This document shows, piece after piece, positions 50,650 through 59,749 of a DNA stretch of 64,000 nt. How positions within the stretch are numbered: position 1 is the first letter of the stretch; each line of letters starts with the position of its first letter. Origin of the DNA: Mucilaginibacter jinjuensis (GTDB lineage Bacteria; Bacteroidota; Bacteroidia; Sphingobacteriales; Sphingobacteriaceae). The notes beneath the pieces are model-generated. The model was not told the origin of the DNA. It saw nothing but the letters and a program-made list of their open reading frames with translations, and ran no database searches. Made by a program: the position numbers and the translations under genes. Location: assembly GCF_028596025.1 (NCBI RefSeq), contig NZ_CP117167.1:1364001-1428000 (forward strand), given 5' to 3'.

Positions 50650-50712
50650 CGCGGGGTGAACGTTTATTGTTAAATCCGAAATCGAAAATCCGCAATCCGA
50701 AACAAAAAATTC

Positions 50713-50720
50713 TATCTTTG
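50713..50720 (+). promoter_or_regulatory. Putative -7 box of pheT
   Basis: TATCTTTG, exact TAnnTTTG, 19 bp before the ATG at 50740. Confidence 0.55.
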
Positions 50721-50739
50721 CCGATTATCATCACATCGA

Positions 50740-53139
50740 ATGAAGATATCTTATAATTGGCTTAAAGAATTTATACAGACAGATAAAACCCCGGCTGAAA
50801 TTTCACAGATCCTGACCAGCACTGGTTTAGAGGTGGAGAGCCTGGAAAAAGTACAGGCAATTCCGGGTGGACTGGAAGGTTTGGTAATTGGTTACGTTAA
50901 AGATTGTGCCCAGCACCCCAATGCCGACCGCCTGCGTGTTACCCACGTTGACGTTGGCAGCGGCGAAGACCTGCAGATTGTTTGCGGTGCGCCCAATGTG
51001 GCTGCCGGACAAAAAGTGGTTGTTGCTGTAGTTGGTACAACCGTTTACCCAACACATGGCGAACCGTTTAAAATTGCAAAATCGAAGATCAGGGGCGAAG
51101 TATCCGAAGGGATGATCTGCGCTGATGACGAGATTGGATTGGGCGAATCGCATGCCGGGATTATGGAATTACCTGCGGATGCTATAGTTGGCACCCTGGC
51201 TAAAGACTATTTTAACCTGCCCGACGATTACATGTACGAAATCGGTTTAACGCCAAACCGTGCCGATGCTACTTCGCACCTGGGTACTGCGCGCGATATT
51301 GCGGCTTACCTGCGTACACATATTACCAAACCCGATGTTTCTGCCTTTGCGGTAGATAATAACAGTTTGGTGATCCCTGTTGAAGTGGAAAGCAAGGCGG
51401 CTATCCGTTACAGCAGCTTAACTATTTCTGGCATTACAGTAGGCGAATCGCCAAAATGGTTGAAAGAGCGTTTGGCTGTTATCGGCGTACGTTCTATCAA
51501 TAATGTGGTTGATATTACCAATTTTGTGCTGCACGATTTGGGTCAGCCGATGCATGCTTTTGATGCCGATAAAATTACCGGTAACAAGGTGATTGTGAAA
51601 ACTGTGGCTGAAGGAACTCCTTTTGTTACTTTAGATGGCGTTGAACGCAAACTGCACCAGGATGATCTGATGATTTGCAACACTAACGAACCGATGTGTA
51701 TTGCCGGTGTATTTGGTGGTGCAACCTCGGGCGTAAGTGATGCTACTACTAACATATTTTTAGAGAGCGCTTACTTTAATCCGGTTTCTGTACGTAAAAC
51801 ATCAAAACGTTTTGGGTTGAAAACCGATTCTTCTTTCCGTTTCGAAAGAGGTACCGATCCGGATATGACTGTGTTCGCATTGAAGCGTGCAGCCCTGTTA
51901 ATTAAAGAAATTGCAGGCGGAAGTATTTCATCCGACACATCAGACATATATCCGGCTAAAGCCGAAGCCTTCCAGGTTGAGTTTAGCTATAAAAATGCGA
52001 TTCGTCTGATTGGTAAAGATATCCCTGCTGCCGAGATTAAAGCCATTATCGAGGCTTTAGACATTAAGGTAGAACAAGAGAGCGCAGAAGGCTTGTTATT
52101 GGCCGTGCCTGCCTATCGTGTGGATGTTACCCGCGAGGTTGACGTGATTGAAGAGGTATTGCGTATTTACGGATACAACAACATCGAAATCCCAACGCAG
52201 ATCCGTGCGTCGTTAAATACTTCGGCTAAACCAGAGCGTGATACTATTCAGCGTATAATCTCTGAATTGCTGACTGCGAATGGCTTTAACGAAATGCTGG
52301 CTAACTCGTTAACCAGTTCAAGTTACGCTACAGATCTGGAGCATGCCGTTAAGATCCTGAACCCGCTGAGCAATGATCTGGACATTATGCGCCAAACTTT
52401 GCTGTATTCGGGCCTGGAGGCTATTGCATATAATCAAAATCGTAAAAATGCGAATGTTAAGCTTTACGAGTTTGGCAAGGTGTATGGTGTTAAGGAAGAT
52501 AAATATACTGAGAACCGTCAGCTTTCATTATTCATCAGCGGTGCAAACCAGGGCGAGCAATGGGGGCATAAATCAGAAACGGTTTCGTTCTACCACTTAA
52601 AAGGTGCGGTTGACGAGTTAATCGATCGCCTGAACCTGAATGATTACAGTGTAGAAGATGTGGCTGACGATGAATTATCTTACGGCTTGCAGTACAACTA
52701 CCGTGGCGGTAAAACGCTGGTTAAGTTTGGTTCGGTACAAGGATCGGCATTAAAGAAAACAGATGTGGAGAAAGAAGTATTCTTCGCCCTGTTTAATTTC
52801 GACCTGATATTGCAGCTGGTGCAAAAAAACAAGATCACGTTTAAGGATGTATCTAAATTTCCGGCTGTAAGGCGCGATTTATCGATGCTGGTTGACCAAT
52901 CGGTTACCTTTAACCAACTGAAATTAATTGCTCAGAAGACCGAGCGTAAGTTGCTAACCGAAGTTAACGTGTTCGACGTTTACCAGGGCGATAAACTGCC
53001 TGCAGGTAAAAAATCGTATGCCTTAAGCTTTATTTTACAGGATGAAGAGAAAACCCTGACAGACAAGGCTATTGACAGCATAATGCAGAAATTAATTCAT
53101 AACTTAGGAAAAGAAGCAGGAGCGGAGATAAGAAAATAA
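50740..53139 (+). CDS. pheT: Phenylalanine--tRNA ligase subunit beta
   Basis: 799 residues, beta chain of the class II heterotetramer. Domains in order: N-terminal OB/tRNA-binding (EMAP-like) region about 40-150 with HPNADRLRVTHVDVGSGEDLQIVCGAPNVAAGQ, B3/B4 editing domain 200-400, B5, the core synthetase-like domain with LRIYGYNNIEIPTQ and DIMRQTLLYSGLEAI, and C-terminal anticodon-binding (ferredoxin-like) from about 705 with KFPAVRRDLSMLVDQSVTF. The alpha subunit pheS is not adjacent. Ends 90 bp before the coiled-coil gene of the zapA group. Confidence 0.98.
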   Translation: MKISYNWLKEFIQTDKTPAEISQILTSTGLEVESLEKVQAIPGGLEGLVIGYVKDCAQHPNADRLRVTHVDVGSGEDLQIVCGAPNVAAGQKVVVAVVGTTVYPTHGEPFKIAKSKIRGEVSEGMICADDEIGLGESHAGIMELPADAIVGTLAKDYFNLPDDYMYEIGLTPNRADATSHLGTARDIAAYLRTHITKPDVSAFAVDNNSLVIPVEVESKAAIRYSSLTISGITVGESPKWLKERLAVIGVRSINNVVDITNFVLHDLGQPMHAFDADKITGNKVIVKTVAEGTPFVTLDGVERKLHQDDLMICNTNEPMCIAGVFGGATSGVSDATTNIFLESAYFNPVSVRKTSKRFGLKTDSSFRFERGTDPDMTVFALKRAALLIKEIAGGSISSDTSDIYPAKAEAFQVEFSYKNAIRLIGKDIPAAEIKAIIEALDIKVEQESAEGLLLAVPAYRVDVTREVDVIEEVLRIYGYNNIEIPTQIRASLNTSAKPERDTIQRIISELLTANGFNEMLANSLTSSSYATDLEHAVKILNPLSNDLDIMRQTLLYSGLEAIAYNQNRKNANVKLYEFGKVYGVKEDKYTENRQLSLFISGANQGEQWGHKSETVSFYHLKGAVDELIDRLNLNDYSVEDVADDELSYGLQYNYRGGKTLVKFGSVQGSALKKTDVEKEVFFALFNFDLILQLVQKNKITFKDVSKFPAVRRDLSMLVDQSVTFNQLKLIAQKTERKLLTEVNVFDVYQGDKLPAGKKSYALSFILQDEEKTLTDKAIDSIMQKLIHNLGKEAGAEIRK

Positions 53140-53140
53140 T

Positions 53141-53219
53141 TTTGAGTTAGTGAGTTGCGAGTTAGTGAGTAATCTCACAAAGTCTGTTACTCACTAATTC
53201 ACTCACTCGCGACTCAAAA
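53141..53219. repeat. Type J word palindrome
   Basis: GAGTTAGTGAGTTGCGAGTT on the left, TTACTCACTAATTCACTCAC on the right; fills the pheT-53230 gap. Confidence 0.75.
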
Positions 53220-53229
53220 CTAATTTACC

Positions 53230-53520
53230 ATGCCTTCAATAACCGAGCAGTTATCAGCAGTTACAGAGAAAACGGAGCGCTTAATTGAGCTTTGTACTGT
53301 ATTGCAGCAGGAAAATGATTTGTTGAAGCGTGAACGGGAAACGCTTACAAGCACCATCAAAGAGAGCAAAAATAAGCACGTTGAGTTGGAAGAGAAGCTT
53401 CGTGTATTGAAGTTGGCTAAATCATTTTCGGAAACGAGTGAAAAAAGCCTTGACATCAAGCAAAAAATTAACGAATTTGTGCAGGAAATTGATAAGTGTA
53501 TTGTGTTACTAAAGAAGTAA
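53230..53520 (+). CDS. Coiled-coil protein upstream of zapA
   Basis: 96 residues, almost entirely a heptad-type helix (ERLIELCTVLQQENDLLKRERETLTSTIKESKNKHVELEEKLRVLKLAK) with a terminal IKQKINEFVQEIDKCIVLLKK. It resembles the coiled-coil proteins (ZapB-like by form, not by clear sequence) that often precede zapA in Bacteroidota. It starts 23 bp before the end of the gap to ZapA and is cotranscribed with it. A role at the division ring is likely but unproved. Confidence 0.82.
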   Translation: MPSITEQLSAVTEKTERLIELCTVLQQENDLLKRERETLTSTIKESKNKHVELEEKLRVLKLAKSFSETSEKSLDIKQKINEFVQEIDKCIVLLKK

Positions 53521-53542
53521 CGCAAAAAAGTGAACAAGCTCA

Positions 53543-53833
53543 ATGGGAGAAATCTCCATAAAAATAAATATTGCTGACAGAGTTTACCCTTTAAAGGTAA
53601 GCATGGAAGAGGAAGAAATAATACGCAGGGCAGCAAAGCTCATCGGCGACAGACTGAAGGAATATCAGGAAAATTATGCCGTTAGAGACAAGCAGGACCT
53701 GCTTTCGATGGCAGTATTGCATTATGCAACAGCATCATTAAAGGCAGAGCGTAAGGTTACGGTTGAGGATACGGAAGTAGCCGACGGCGTATACAAATTA
53801 GACCAATTATTGACTGATTTTTTCTCGAAGTAA
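53543..53833 (+). CDS. zapA: Cell division protein ZapA
   Basis: 96 residues, FtsZ-associated, bundling and stabilising the Z ring. ZapA pattern: ISIKINIADRVYPLKVSMEEEEIIRRAAKLIGDRLKEYQENYAVRDKQDLLSMAVLHYAT, a globular domain followed by an amphipathic helix of dimerisation. Part of a group with the coiled-coil gene before it. A probable 6S RNA and then rny follow, the gene order typical of several Bacteroidota. Confidence 0.93.
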   Translation: MGEISIKINIADRVYPLKVSMEEEEIIRRAAKLIGDRLKEYQENYAVRDKQDLLSMAVLHYATASLKAERKVTVEDTEVADGVYKLDQLLTDFFSK

Positions 53834-53861
53834 TAACGTTCTTACATACAAAGGGCAAAGT

Positions 53862-54008
53862 TTAACCGCGGTTAAATTTTAAGTTTCACTACTGAAAACA
53901 GGAAATACTGTGATCGGGCGGACTAATAGCAGGCGCTTAATGCTGTGATGTCCCTCTGTGAATTTGTTTCCAAAGCGATGACACTTGAAATTTACTTGCG
54001 GTTTTTTT
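53862..54008 (+). ncRNA. ssrS: Probable 6S RNA (ssrS)
   Basis: Closing stem CCGCGGTTAAATTTTAAGT (53866-53884) with ACTTGAAATTTACTTGCGG (53983-54001), 16 of 19 positions pairing, followed directly by T7. Inside, a large internal loop and a long irregular hairpin: ACAG/CTGT (53898, 53956), GGAC/GTCC (53920, 53950) and AGCA/TGCT (53928, 53941). Two-sided open bubble between closing stem and hairpin is the 6S hallmark, mimicking an open promoter to hold sigma-bound RNA polymerase. Location between zapA and a downstream gene recalls the proteobacterial zapA-ssrS order. Size 145 nt. Not confirmed by a covariance search. Confidence 0.75.
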
Positions 54009-54025
54009 ATACATATATAACCATT

Positions 54026-55588
54026 ATGAACACACTCTATGTAATTATCGGGCTTCTGATTGGTGCCATTATCGGTATCGTCATCGGTCGATTTCTTCTA
54101 CGGAAGCTATTTAAGGAACAAGAAACATCGGCTCAAAATAAAGTTAAGAAGATCTTAAAAGAGGCAGAGAACAATGCCGAGATTTTGAAAAAGAACAAGC
54201 TGCTGGAAGCTAAAGAGAAATTTTTACAGCTAAAAGCAGAGCATGAGCAGGAAGTTAATTCAAAAAATAATAACCTCAATCAGCGCGAAAACTCGCTGAA
54301 ACAAAAGGAGCAATCATTAAACTCTAAGCTCGAAAACGCTAACCGCCGCGATGCGGAAGTTGACAACGTACGTAAAAACCTGGAGCGCCAAACAGAACTT
54401 GCCGTTAAAAAGCAGGAAGAAGTTGAGCATTTAAAGCAACAGCACTTACAGCAACTGGAAACCATAGCAGGCATAAGCGCCGAAGAAGCTAAAAACCAGC
54501 TGGTAGATAACCTGCGCGAAGAAGCCCGTACCAAAGCCATGATGCAGATCAAGGATATTGTTGATGAGGCTAAATTGACTGCTACTAAAGAAGCTAAAAA
54601 GGTGGTTATCCAAACCATCCAACGTACCGCTACAGAGAGTGCTATCGAAAATACTGTATCTATCTTCAATATCGAGAACGACGAGATTAAAGGCCGTATC
54701 ATCGGTCGCGAAGGTCGTAACATCCGTGCGCTGGAAGCAGCAACCGGTATCGAGATTATTGTTGATGACACCCCCGAGGCTATTATCCTTTCTGGTTTCG
54801 ACCCGGTTCGCCGCGAGATTGCCCGTTTGGCTATGCACCGTTTGGTAACGGATGGCCGTATCCACCCGGCACGTATCGAAGAGGTGGTTGCCAAAACCAA
54901 AAAGCAAATTGAAGAAGAAATAGTAGAGATCGGTGAGCGTACCGTGATCGATTTAGGTATCCACGGCTTACACCCGGAACTGATCCGTATGGTTGGCCGT
55001 ATGCGTTACCGTTCATCTTACGGTCAAAACTTGCTGCAACACTCGCGCGAGGTAGCTAACTTCTGTGCTACTATGGCGGCAGAGCTGGGCTTAAACGTAA
55101 AACTGGCTAAACGCGCCGGCTTATTACACGATATTGGTAAAGTACCAGATGATAACCCTGAGTTGCCACACGCAATTTTAGGTATGCAACTGGCCGAGAA
55201 ATATAAAGAACACCCGGAAGTGTGCAACGCTATCGGTGCCCACCACGACGAGATCGAGATGACATCAATGATTTCGCCGATTATCCAGGCTTGTGATGCT
55301 ATTTCTGGCGCACGCCCTGGTGCACGCCGCGAGGTGGTTGAAAGCTATATTAAACGTTTGAAAGAACTGGAAGAGTTAGCCCTGTCATACCCTGGCGTTG
55401 AAAAAACCTTCGCTATACAAGCCGGCCGCGAACTGCGTGTTGTGGTAGAGAGCGAAAAGATTAGTGATGCACAGTCTGAAATACTGGCGGCGGATATTTC
55501 AAACCGTATCCAAACAGAGATGACCTATCCGGGCCAGATCAAAGTTACCGTAATCAGGGAAACCCGTTCGGTAGCGTTTGCTAAATAA
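54026..55588 (+). CDS. rny: Ribonuclease Y
   Basis: 520 residues from the ATG at 54026, endoribonuclease that starts mRNA decay at the membrane. One N-terminal membrane helix ([19 protein letters not shown]), a long coiled coil (about 40-195, [21 protein letters not shown]...), a KH RNA-binding domain ([31 protein letters not shown]) and an HD nuclease domain ([32 protein letters not shown] and HHDEIEM). The longer open frame from 53945 lies within the 6S RNA. It starts 17 bp after the T-run of that RNA. Confidence 0.97.
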   Translation: MNTLYVIIGLLIGAIIGIVIGRFLLRKLFKEQETSAQNKVKKILKEAENNAEILKKNKLLEAKEKFLQLKAEHEQEVNSKNNNLNQRENSLKQKEQSLNSKLENANRRDAEVDNVRKNLERQTELAVKKQEEVEHLKQQHLQQLETIAGISAEEAKNQLVDNLREEARTKAMMQIKDIVDEAKLTATKEAKKVVIQTIQRTATESAIENTVSIFNIENDEIKGRIIGREGRNIRALEAATGIEIIVDDTPEAIILSGFDPVRREIARLAMHRLVTDGRIHPARIEEVVAKTKKQIEEEIVEIGERTVIDLGIHGLHPELIRMVGRMRYRSSYGQNLLQHSREVANFCATMAAELGLNVKLAKRAGLLHDIGKVPDDNPELPHAILGMQLAEKYKEHPEVCNAIGAHHDEIEMTSMISPIIQACDAISGARPGARREVVESYIKRLKELEELALSYPGVEKTFAIQAGRELRVVVESEKISDAQSEILAADISNRIQTEMTYPGQIKVTVIRETRSVAFAK

Positions 55589-55659
55589 AAGCCCCTCCCA
55601 AACCCTTCCGCCTAACGGCGGAGAGGGCTACAATATTTGATACAAGAGATTCAATCGTA

Positions 55660-56175
55660 TTGAAACCAAATACAAAAAAAACTTCTAAAAACATCAGTGG
55701 GGCCCAGCGCCCCATTGATGTTTATTTTGCGCTGTATAATGAGCGTTACCCGTCTGTTGGCGATAAACTGATACTGAGTATATTTTTGCTTGGTTTTTAT
55801 TTCTCTATTTTAGGATTGGTGTGGATTGTCCCGTTTCCACAGTTGAGCTGGCTGAGTAGTTTTAAAGGTTACTTTACCTGGGCTTCGTTTTATGTGGCTG
55901 GTTTGGGCTTTTACTGGTACAAGCAGTCGCCGGTATTATCTTATTTTTTATTCATCCTATTATTTGCATTATCGTACTGTGCATCGCAATTGGCCGAGAT
56001 TGGCGCGTTGGTTGGCCCGCCGGTATGGGTTATTTGTACACCTGTTTTAATTGCATCATTGATTAGTTTATTTGTCATTTCCCGTAAACGTCAAACAGCT
56101 TTTGTAAGCACCATTTTGCAATTGCCTGTGTGGTTGGTAAGTTTCCTCGCCAAAAAACTCGGTGCGCGATTTTAA
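55660..56175 (+). CDS. Hypothetical four-helix membrane protein
   Basis: 171 residues from a TTG at 55660 (no ATG in frame). Polar N-terminus with Lys/Thr (PNTKKTSKNISGAQRPIDVYFALYNERY), then about four hydrophobic segments to residue 145 and a basic C-terminal stretch. The segment RPIDVYFALYNERYPSVGDKLILSIF weakly recalls DUF962/Mpo1-like proteins (about 160 residues, Mpo1 family of dioxygenases), but I cannot call it. The gene stands between rny and the Oar-like receptor. Confidence 0.68.
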   Translation: MKPNTKKTSKNISGAQRPIDVYFALYNERYPSVGDKLILSIFLLGFYFSILGLVWIVPFPQLSWLSSFKGYFTWASFYVAGLGFYWYKQSPVLSYFLFILLFALSYCASQLAEIGALVGPPVWVICTPVLIASLISLFVISRKRQTAFVSTILQLPVWLVSFLAKKLGARF

Positions 56176-56312
56176 TTTGACAATTTGCTAATTCGATAAT
56201 TTGTTAATGCCTGAAAAACCTTAATCAGCAATTAGAAAAATATTTTCCTTAGCTATAACACATTCGGTCTTTAACATTATCAAATTGACAAATTGCCGAA
56301 TTGGCAAATTAT
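56176..56312. repeat. Type C word palindrome
   Basis: GACAATTTGCTAATTCGATAATTTG near the left, CAAATTGACAAATTGCCGAA and GGCAAATT on the right; related words at 28561-28640 and 63157-63195. Confidence 0.7.
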
Positions 56313-56361
56313 TGTTAAATATTAGTTCTGTTTTGGTTTCAAACATAATCCTTTGTTAACA

Positions 56362-56389
56362 TTGGCTTAATATTATTGCTGAACCTTTG
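56362..56389 (+). promoter_or_regulatory. Putative promoter of the Oar-like receptor
   Basis: TTG at 56362, 17-bp spacer, AACCTTTG (one mismatch to TAnnTTTG). ATG at 56408. Confidence 0.4.
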
Positions 56390-56407
56390 TGCTCAAATTG
56401 AACACAC

Positions 56408-59400
56408 ATGAAGAAGCTCTACTTAATTCTCTTATCCGTTCTCACAATCTCCTTTGCCATTCCTGCCAGTGCGCAGATCACTACTACGGTGTTAAGTGGT
56501 AAAGTTGTAGATTCGAAAGGCGTTACCATGCCGGGTGTAACTATCCAGGCGGTAAACACTAGCACAGGTACACGTTACGGTGCGCAAACTAACGCAGATG
56601 GCCGGTATACCATCGCCAACGTTAACCCAGGTGGCCCTTACACCATCACAGTTACTTTTATCGGTTACAAAAAAGAAGAACGCCCGGACCTTACCTTCAA
56701 TTTAGGTGGTATGACGTTCAATTTTATGTTATCTGAAGAAGCTACTGCTTTGAAAGAGGTTACTGTACGTTCTACAGCAGGCCCAACTAAAACTGGTGCA
56801 GGTACACGTATCGGTCAAAACGCAATTAAAACGTTACCATCTATCAACCGTAACTTTGCCGATTTAACCCGTACTACCCCGCAAAGCAACAACAACTCTT
56901 TCCAGGGTACTAACTACCGTTATAATAACGTAACGTTAGATGGTGCCATCAACAACGATGCGATTGGTTTCAGCCCTTCATTAGGTGGCCAAAACAATAG
57001 CTCTGGTCAGGTTGGTAGCAGTACACGTACCAACCCGGTACCGATGGATGCCGTACAGGATATACAAGTTTATGTAGCTCCCTTCGATATTAAAATTGGT
57101 AACGTATTAGGTGGTAGTATCAACGCGGTAACCCGTAGCGGTACAAATGATGTTACCGGTTCACTTTACACTTATGGCCGTAACGCTAGCTTAACAGGTC
57201 ATAACAACGCTTCTGCAGCAGCAGGTGGCGATGGTGCTAAAGAACCAAGTGATTTTCATGATTACCAGGTTGGTGGCCGTTTAGGTTTCCCTATCATCAA
57301 AAACAAATTATTCTTCTTTACCAACGAAGAGATCAACCGCCGTCAGGATCCGGTTATTTCTGCTGCCGGTACTGCAGGTTCTGCCAAAATTTTGAGCTTA
57401 CAAGATGCACAAAACCTGGCTGCCGCATTTAAATCATACAGCGGTTTAGATCCGGGTACTTATGGTAACACTACCATTTTCTCTAACTCTAACAAGTTCT
57501 TCAACCGTTTAGACTGGAATATCAACGATAAAAACCAGTTAACTATCCGTAACAATACCATTTCTTCTCAGGCTACTAACTTAGAGCGTGACCAGACTAA
57601 CTTCCGTTTCAGTGGTATTGATTATACTTCACATAACAACTCATCTTCAACAGTTGCTGAGTTAAAATCAAGAATCTCAAATAACGCAAGTAACAGCTTA
57701 TTGGTGGGTTACTCAAACGTACACGATTACCGTGACCCTAATTCGAACCCTGCTTTACCTCAGATCGAAATTAACGGTAATACGCCTGGTACAACTATTT
57801 TTATGGGTACCGACCGCGAGGCTGCTATTTTTGATATGCACCAAAAAACCACTGAGTTAACTGATAACTTTACCTGGACTAAAGGTAAACACACATTTAC
57901 TTTCGGTACACACAACGAATTTTATAACATCACTTATAACTTTGTTAACGCATGGAACGGCCGTATTGCTTACAGCAGCATTGCTAACTTCCTGGCTAAC
58001 ATTCCTTCTCGTACACGTGCTAACTTTAACTATACTGATAACACCCGCGATTATATCCTGGCTAACCCATCAGCTCAGTTTAAAGTTGACCTGTTAAGCT
58101 TTTACGGGCAGGATGAGATGCAGTTAACTGATAACTTTAAGTTAACCGCTGGTATCCGTTTTGACTATGCTGGTGTACCAGATAAACAACCTTTAAGCTC
58201 TAAAACTACAGGTGCACCGGTTGACCCTAACTACGGTAACACCTTTACTTACACTTTGCCAAAAAACATCCAAAACAAATACCTGAACAATGTTGAGATT
58301 AACCCACGTGTATCATTTAACTATGATGTAAATGGCGATCAAAGCGTTATTCTGCGTGGTGGTAGCGGTATGTTTACCGGTCGTGTTCCATTTGCATGGT
58401 TTGGTTATGCATTCTACAACAACGGTGTAACTTATGGCGCTTATGATGTTAAACCAACTACTGCTGCTCCAATTAAACCAGGTACAAACCCTGTACAGGC
58501 ACCTGCAAACGGTGGTTTAGGTTTTGTTAACCAACAAGGTTTCAACACTACTCCAAATGGCGCAACCCAGGTGGATATGATTGATAACAACTTCAAAATG
58601 CCACAGGTTTGGAGAAGCAGTTTAGCTATGGATGTTACTACCCCAGATCAGTGGAAATTCACTGTTGAAGGTATCTACACCAAAACTATCCATGACTTGA
58701 AATTCCAACAGGTTAATACTACCGATCAGGTAACTTATTATCCTTACGATACTCAGCACCAACAACCAATCTTTGTTAACACTAAAATCAACCCGTTATA
58801 TACTAACGCTTATTTATTGTCAAACACAAGCTTAGGTTACCGTTACAGTGCTACAGCACAAATTGCTAAACTGTTTACATTAAGCCCATTAAGCAATATT
58901 AATGCTACAGTAGCTTATACCTACGGTCACTCTAAAGATGTTACCAATGGTATCCGTAACTCAATGGAGTCTAACTGGCAGTTAAACCAGGCCTTAAATC
59001 CAAACAACCCGGGCTTGGCTAACTCAAACTTTGATATCCGCAACCGTATTGTATCAACATTCAACTTCATGACTAACTGGGATGCTGATAAAAAATACAC
59101 TGCAAACTTTACCTTGTTCTTTAGCGCACAATCTGGTAACCCATACACTTATGGTTTCTACCCTAACGCTATCGACGGTACTGGTCAGCAAGTTAGTTTA
59201 GCTTACATCCCTAAAGTTGGCGAAACTGCTAAATTCTTCCAGGATATCGCTGGTGGCCAAACTGCTGCACAACAAGCTGCTGCATTTGATGCCTTTATCG
59301 ATGCTAATAAATACCTGAAATCTCGTCGTGGTCAATTCACAGAGCGTAACGCTGCGTTTACTCCATGGAACAATAACTTAGATTTCCGTTTTGCACAAGA

Positions 59401-59680
59401 CTTCAAATTCGGTGCTAAACACAAACAAGTTATCACTTTCACTTACGATATTGTTAACTTAACCAACCTGTTGAACAAGAAATGGGGTCAATACTACTTC
59501 TCTCCAAACACTTACAACTCAACATCAAGCATTGGTTTAACACCAAAAACAACCCCATCTTTTGCTAATGCAGCAACAACTAACCCAACTTATACATTTA
59601 CCAACCCTGGTTTACCGTATTCAGTTGATTACTTTGCTTCACGCTGGCAAATGCAGTTTGGTGCTCGTTACAGCTTCTAA
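56408..59680 (+). CDS. Oar-like TonB-dependent outer-membrane receptor
   Basis: 1090 residues. Signal peptide (KKLYLILLSVLTISFAIPASAQ), carboxypeptidase-regulatory/CNA-like domain about 25-120 (LSGKVVDSKGVTMPGVTIQAVNTSTGTRYGAQTNADGRYTIANV), plug domain with AGTRIGQNAIKTLPSINRNFADLTRTTPQ, and a long beta barrel ending in Phe (MQFGARYSF). Barrel strands recall Oar of Myxococcus and Xanthomonas. Oar-type proteins are known in secretion and signalling; TonB-box-like start unclear. Codon use is highly biased towards T/C-ending codons (GCTAACT..), suggesting strong expression. Terminated at 59712. Confidence 0.94.
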   Translation: MKKLYLILLSVLTISFAIPASAQITTTVLSGKVVDSKGVTMPGVTIQAVNTSTGTRYGAQTNADGRYTIANVNPGGPYTITVTFIGYKKEERPDLTFNLGGMTFNFMLSEEATALKEVTVRSTAGPTKTGAGTRIGQNAIKTLPSINRNFADLTRTTPQSNNNSFQGTNYRYNNVTLDGAINNDAIGFSPSLGGQNNSSGQVGSSTRTNPVPMDAVQDIQVYVAPFDIKIGNVLGGSINAVTRSGTNDVTGSLYTYGRNASLTGHNNASAAAGGDGAKEPSDFHDYQVGGRLGFPIIKNKLFFFTNEEINRRQDPVISAAGTAGSAKILSLQDAQNLAAAFKSYSGLDPGTYGNTTIFSNSNKFFNRLDWNINDKNQLTIRNNTISSQATNLERDQTNFRFSGIDYTSHNNSSSTVAELKSRISNNASNSLLVGYSNVHDYRDPNSNPALPQIEINGNTPGTTIFMGTDREAAIFDMHQKTTELTDNFTWTKGKHTFTFGTHNEFYNITYNFVNAWNGRIAYSSIANFLANIPSRTRANFNYTDNTRDYILANPSAQFKVDLLSFYGQDEMQLTDNFKLTAGIRFDYAGVPDKQPLSSKTTGAPVDPNYGNTFTYTLPKNIQNKYLNNVEINPRVSFNYDVNGDQSVILRGGSGMFTGRVPFAWFGYAFYNNGVTYGAYDVKPTTAAPIKPGTNPVQAPANGGLGFVNQQGFNTTPNGATQVDMIDNNFKMPQVWRSSLAMDVTTPDQWKFTVEGIYTKTIHDLKFQQVNTTDQVTYYPYDTQHQQPIFVNTKINPLYTNAYLLSNTSLGYRYSATAQIAKLFTLSPLSNINATVAYTYGHSKDVTNGIRNSMESNWQLNQALNPNNPGLANSNFDIRNRIVSTFNFMTNWDADKKYTANFTLFFSAQSGNPYTYGFYPNAIDGTGQQVSLAYIPKVGETAKFFQDIAGGQTAAQQAAAFDAFIDANKYLKSRRGQFTERNAAFTPWNNNLDFRFAQDFKFGAKHKQVITFTYDIVNLTNLLNKKWGQYYFSPNTYNSTSSIGLTPKTTPSFANAATTNPTYTFTNPGLPYSVDYFASRWQMQFGARYSF

Positions 59681-59711
59681 ACGAATTTTTCAAAACAGTA
59701 ATTATAATACG

Positions 59712-59744
59712 AAGGCCTCCGATTTATCGGAGGCCTTTTTTTTT
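59712..59744 (+). terminator. Terminator after the receptor
   Basis: AAGGCCTCCGAT-TT-ATCGGAGGCCTT stem followed by T9. Confidence 0.93.
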
Positions 59745-59749
59745 CTGAA

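Noticed and set aside
50456..50734. 92-codon minus-strand ORF before pheT
   Set aside because: Covers the half type A element and the word repeat before the pheT promoter. Starts inside the promoter region.
54280..54907. Minus-strand ORFs of 206 and 153 codons opposite rny
   Set aside because: Two overlapping shadow frames over a strongly supported gene; Ser/Arg-rich products.
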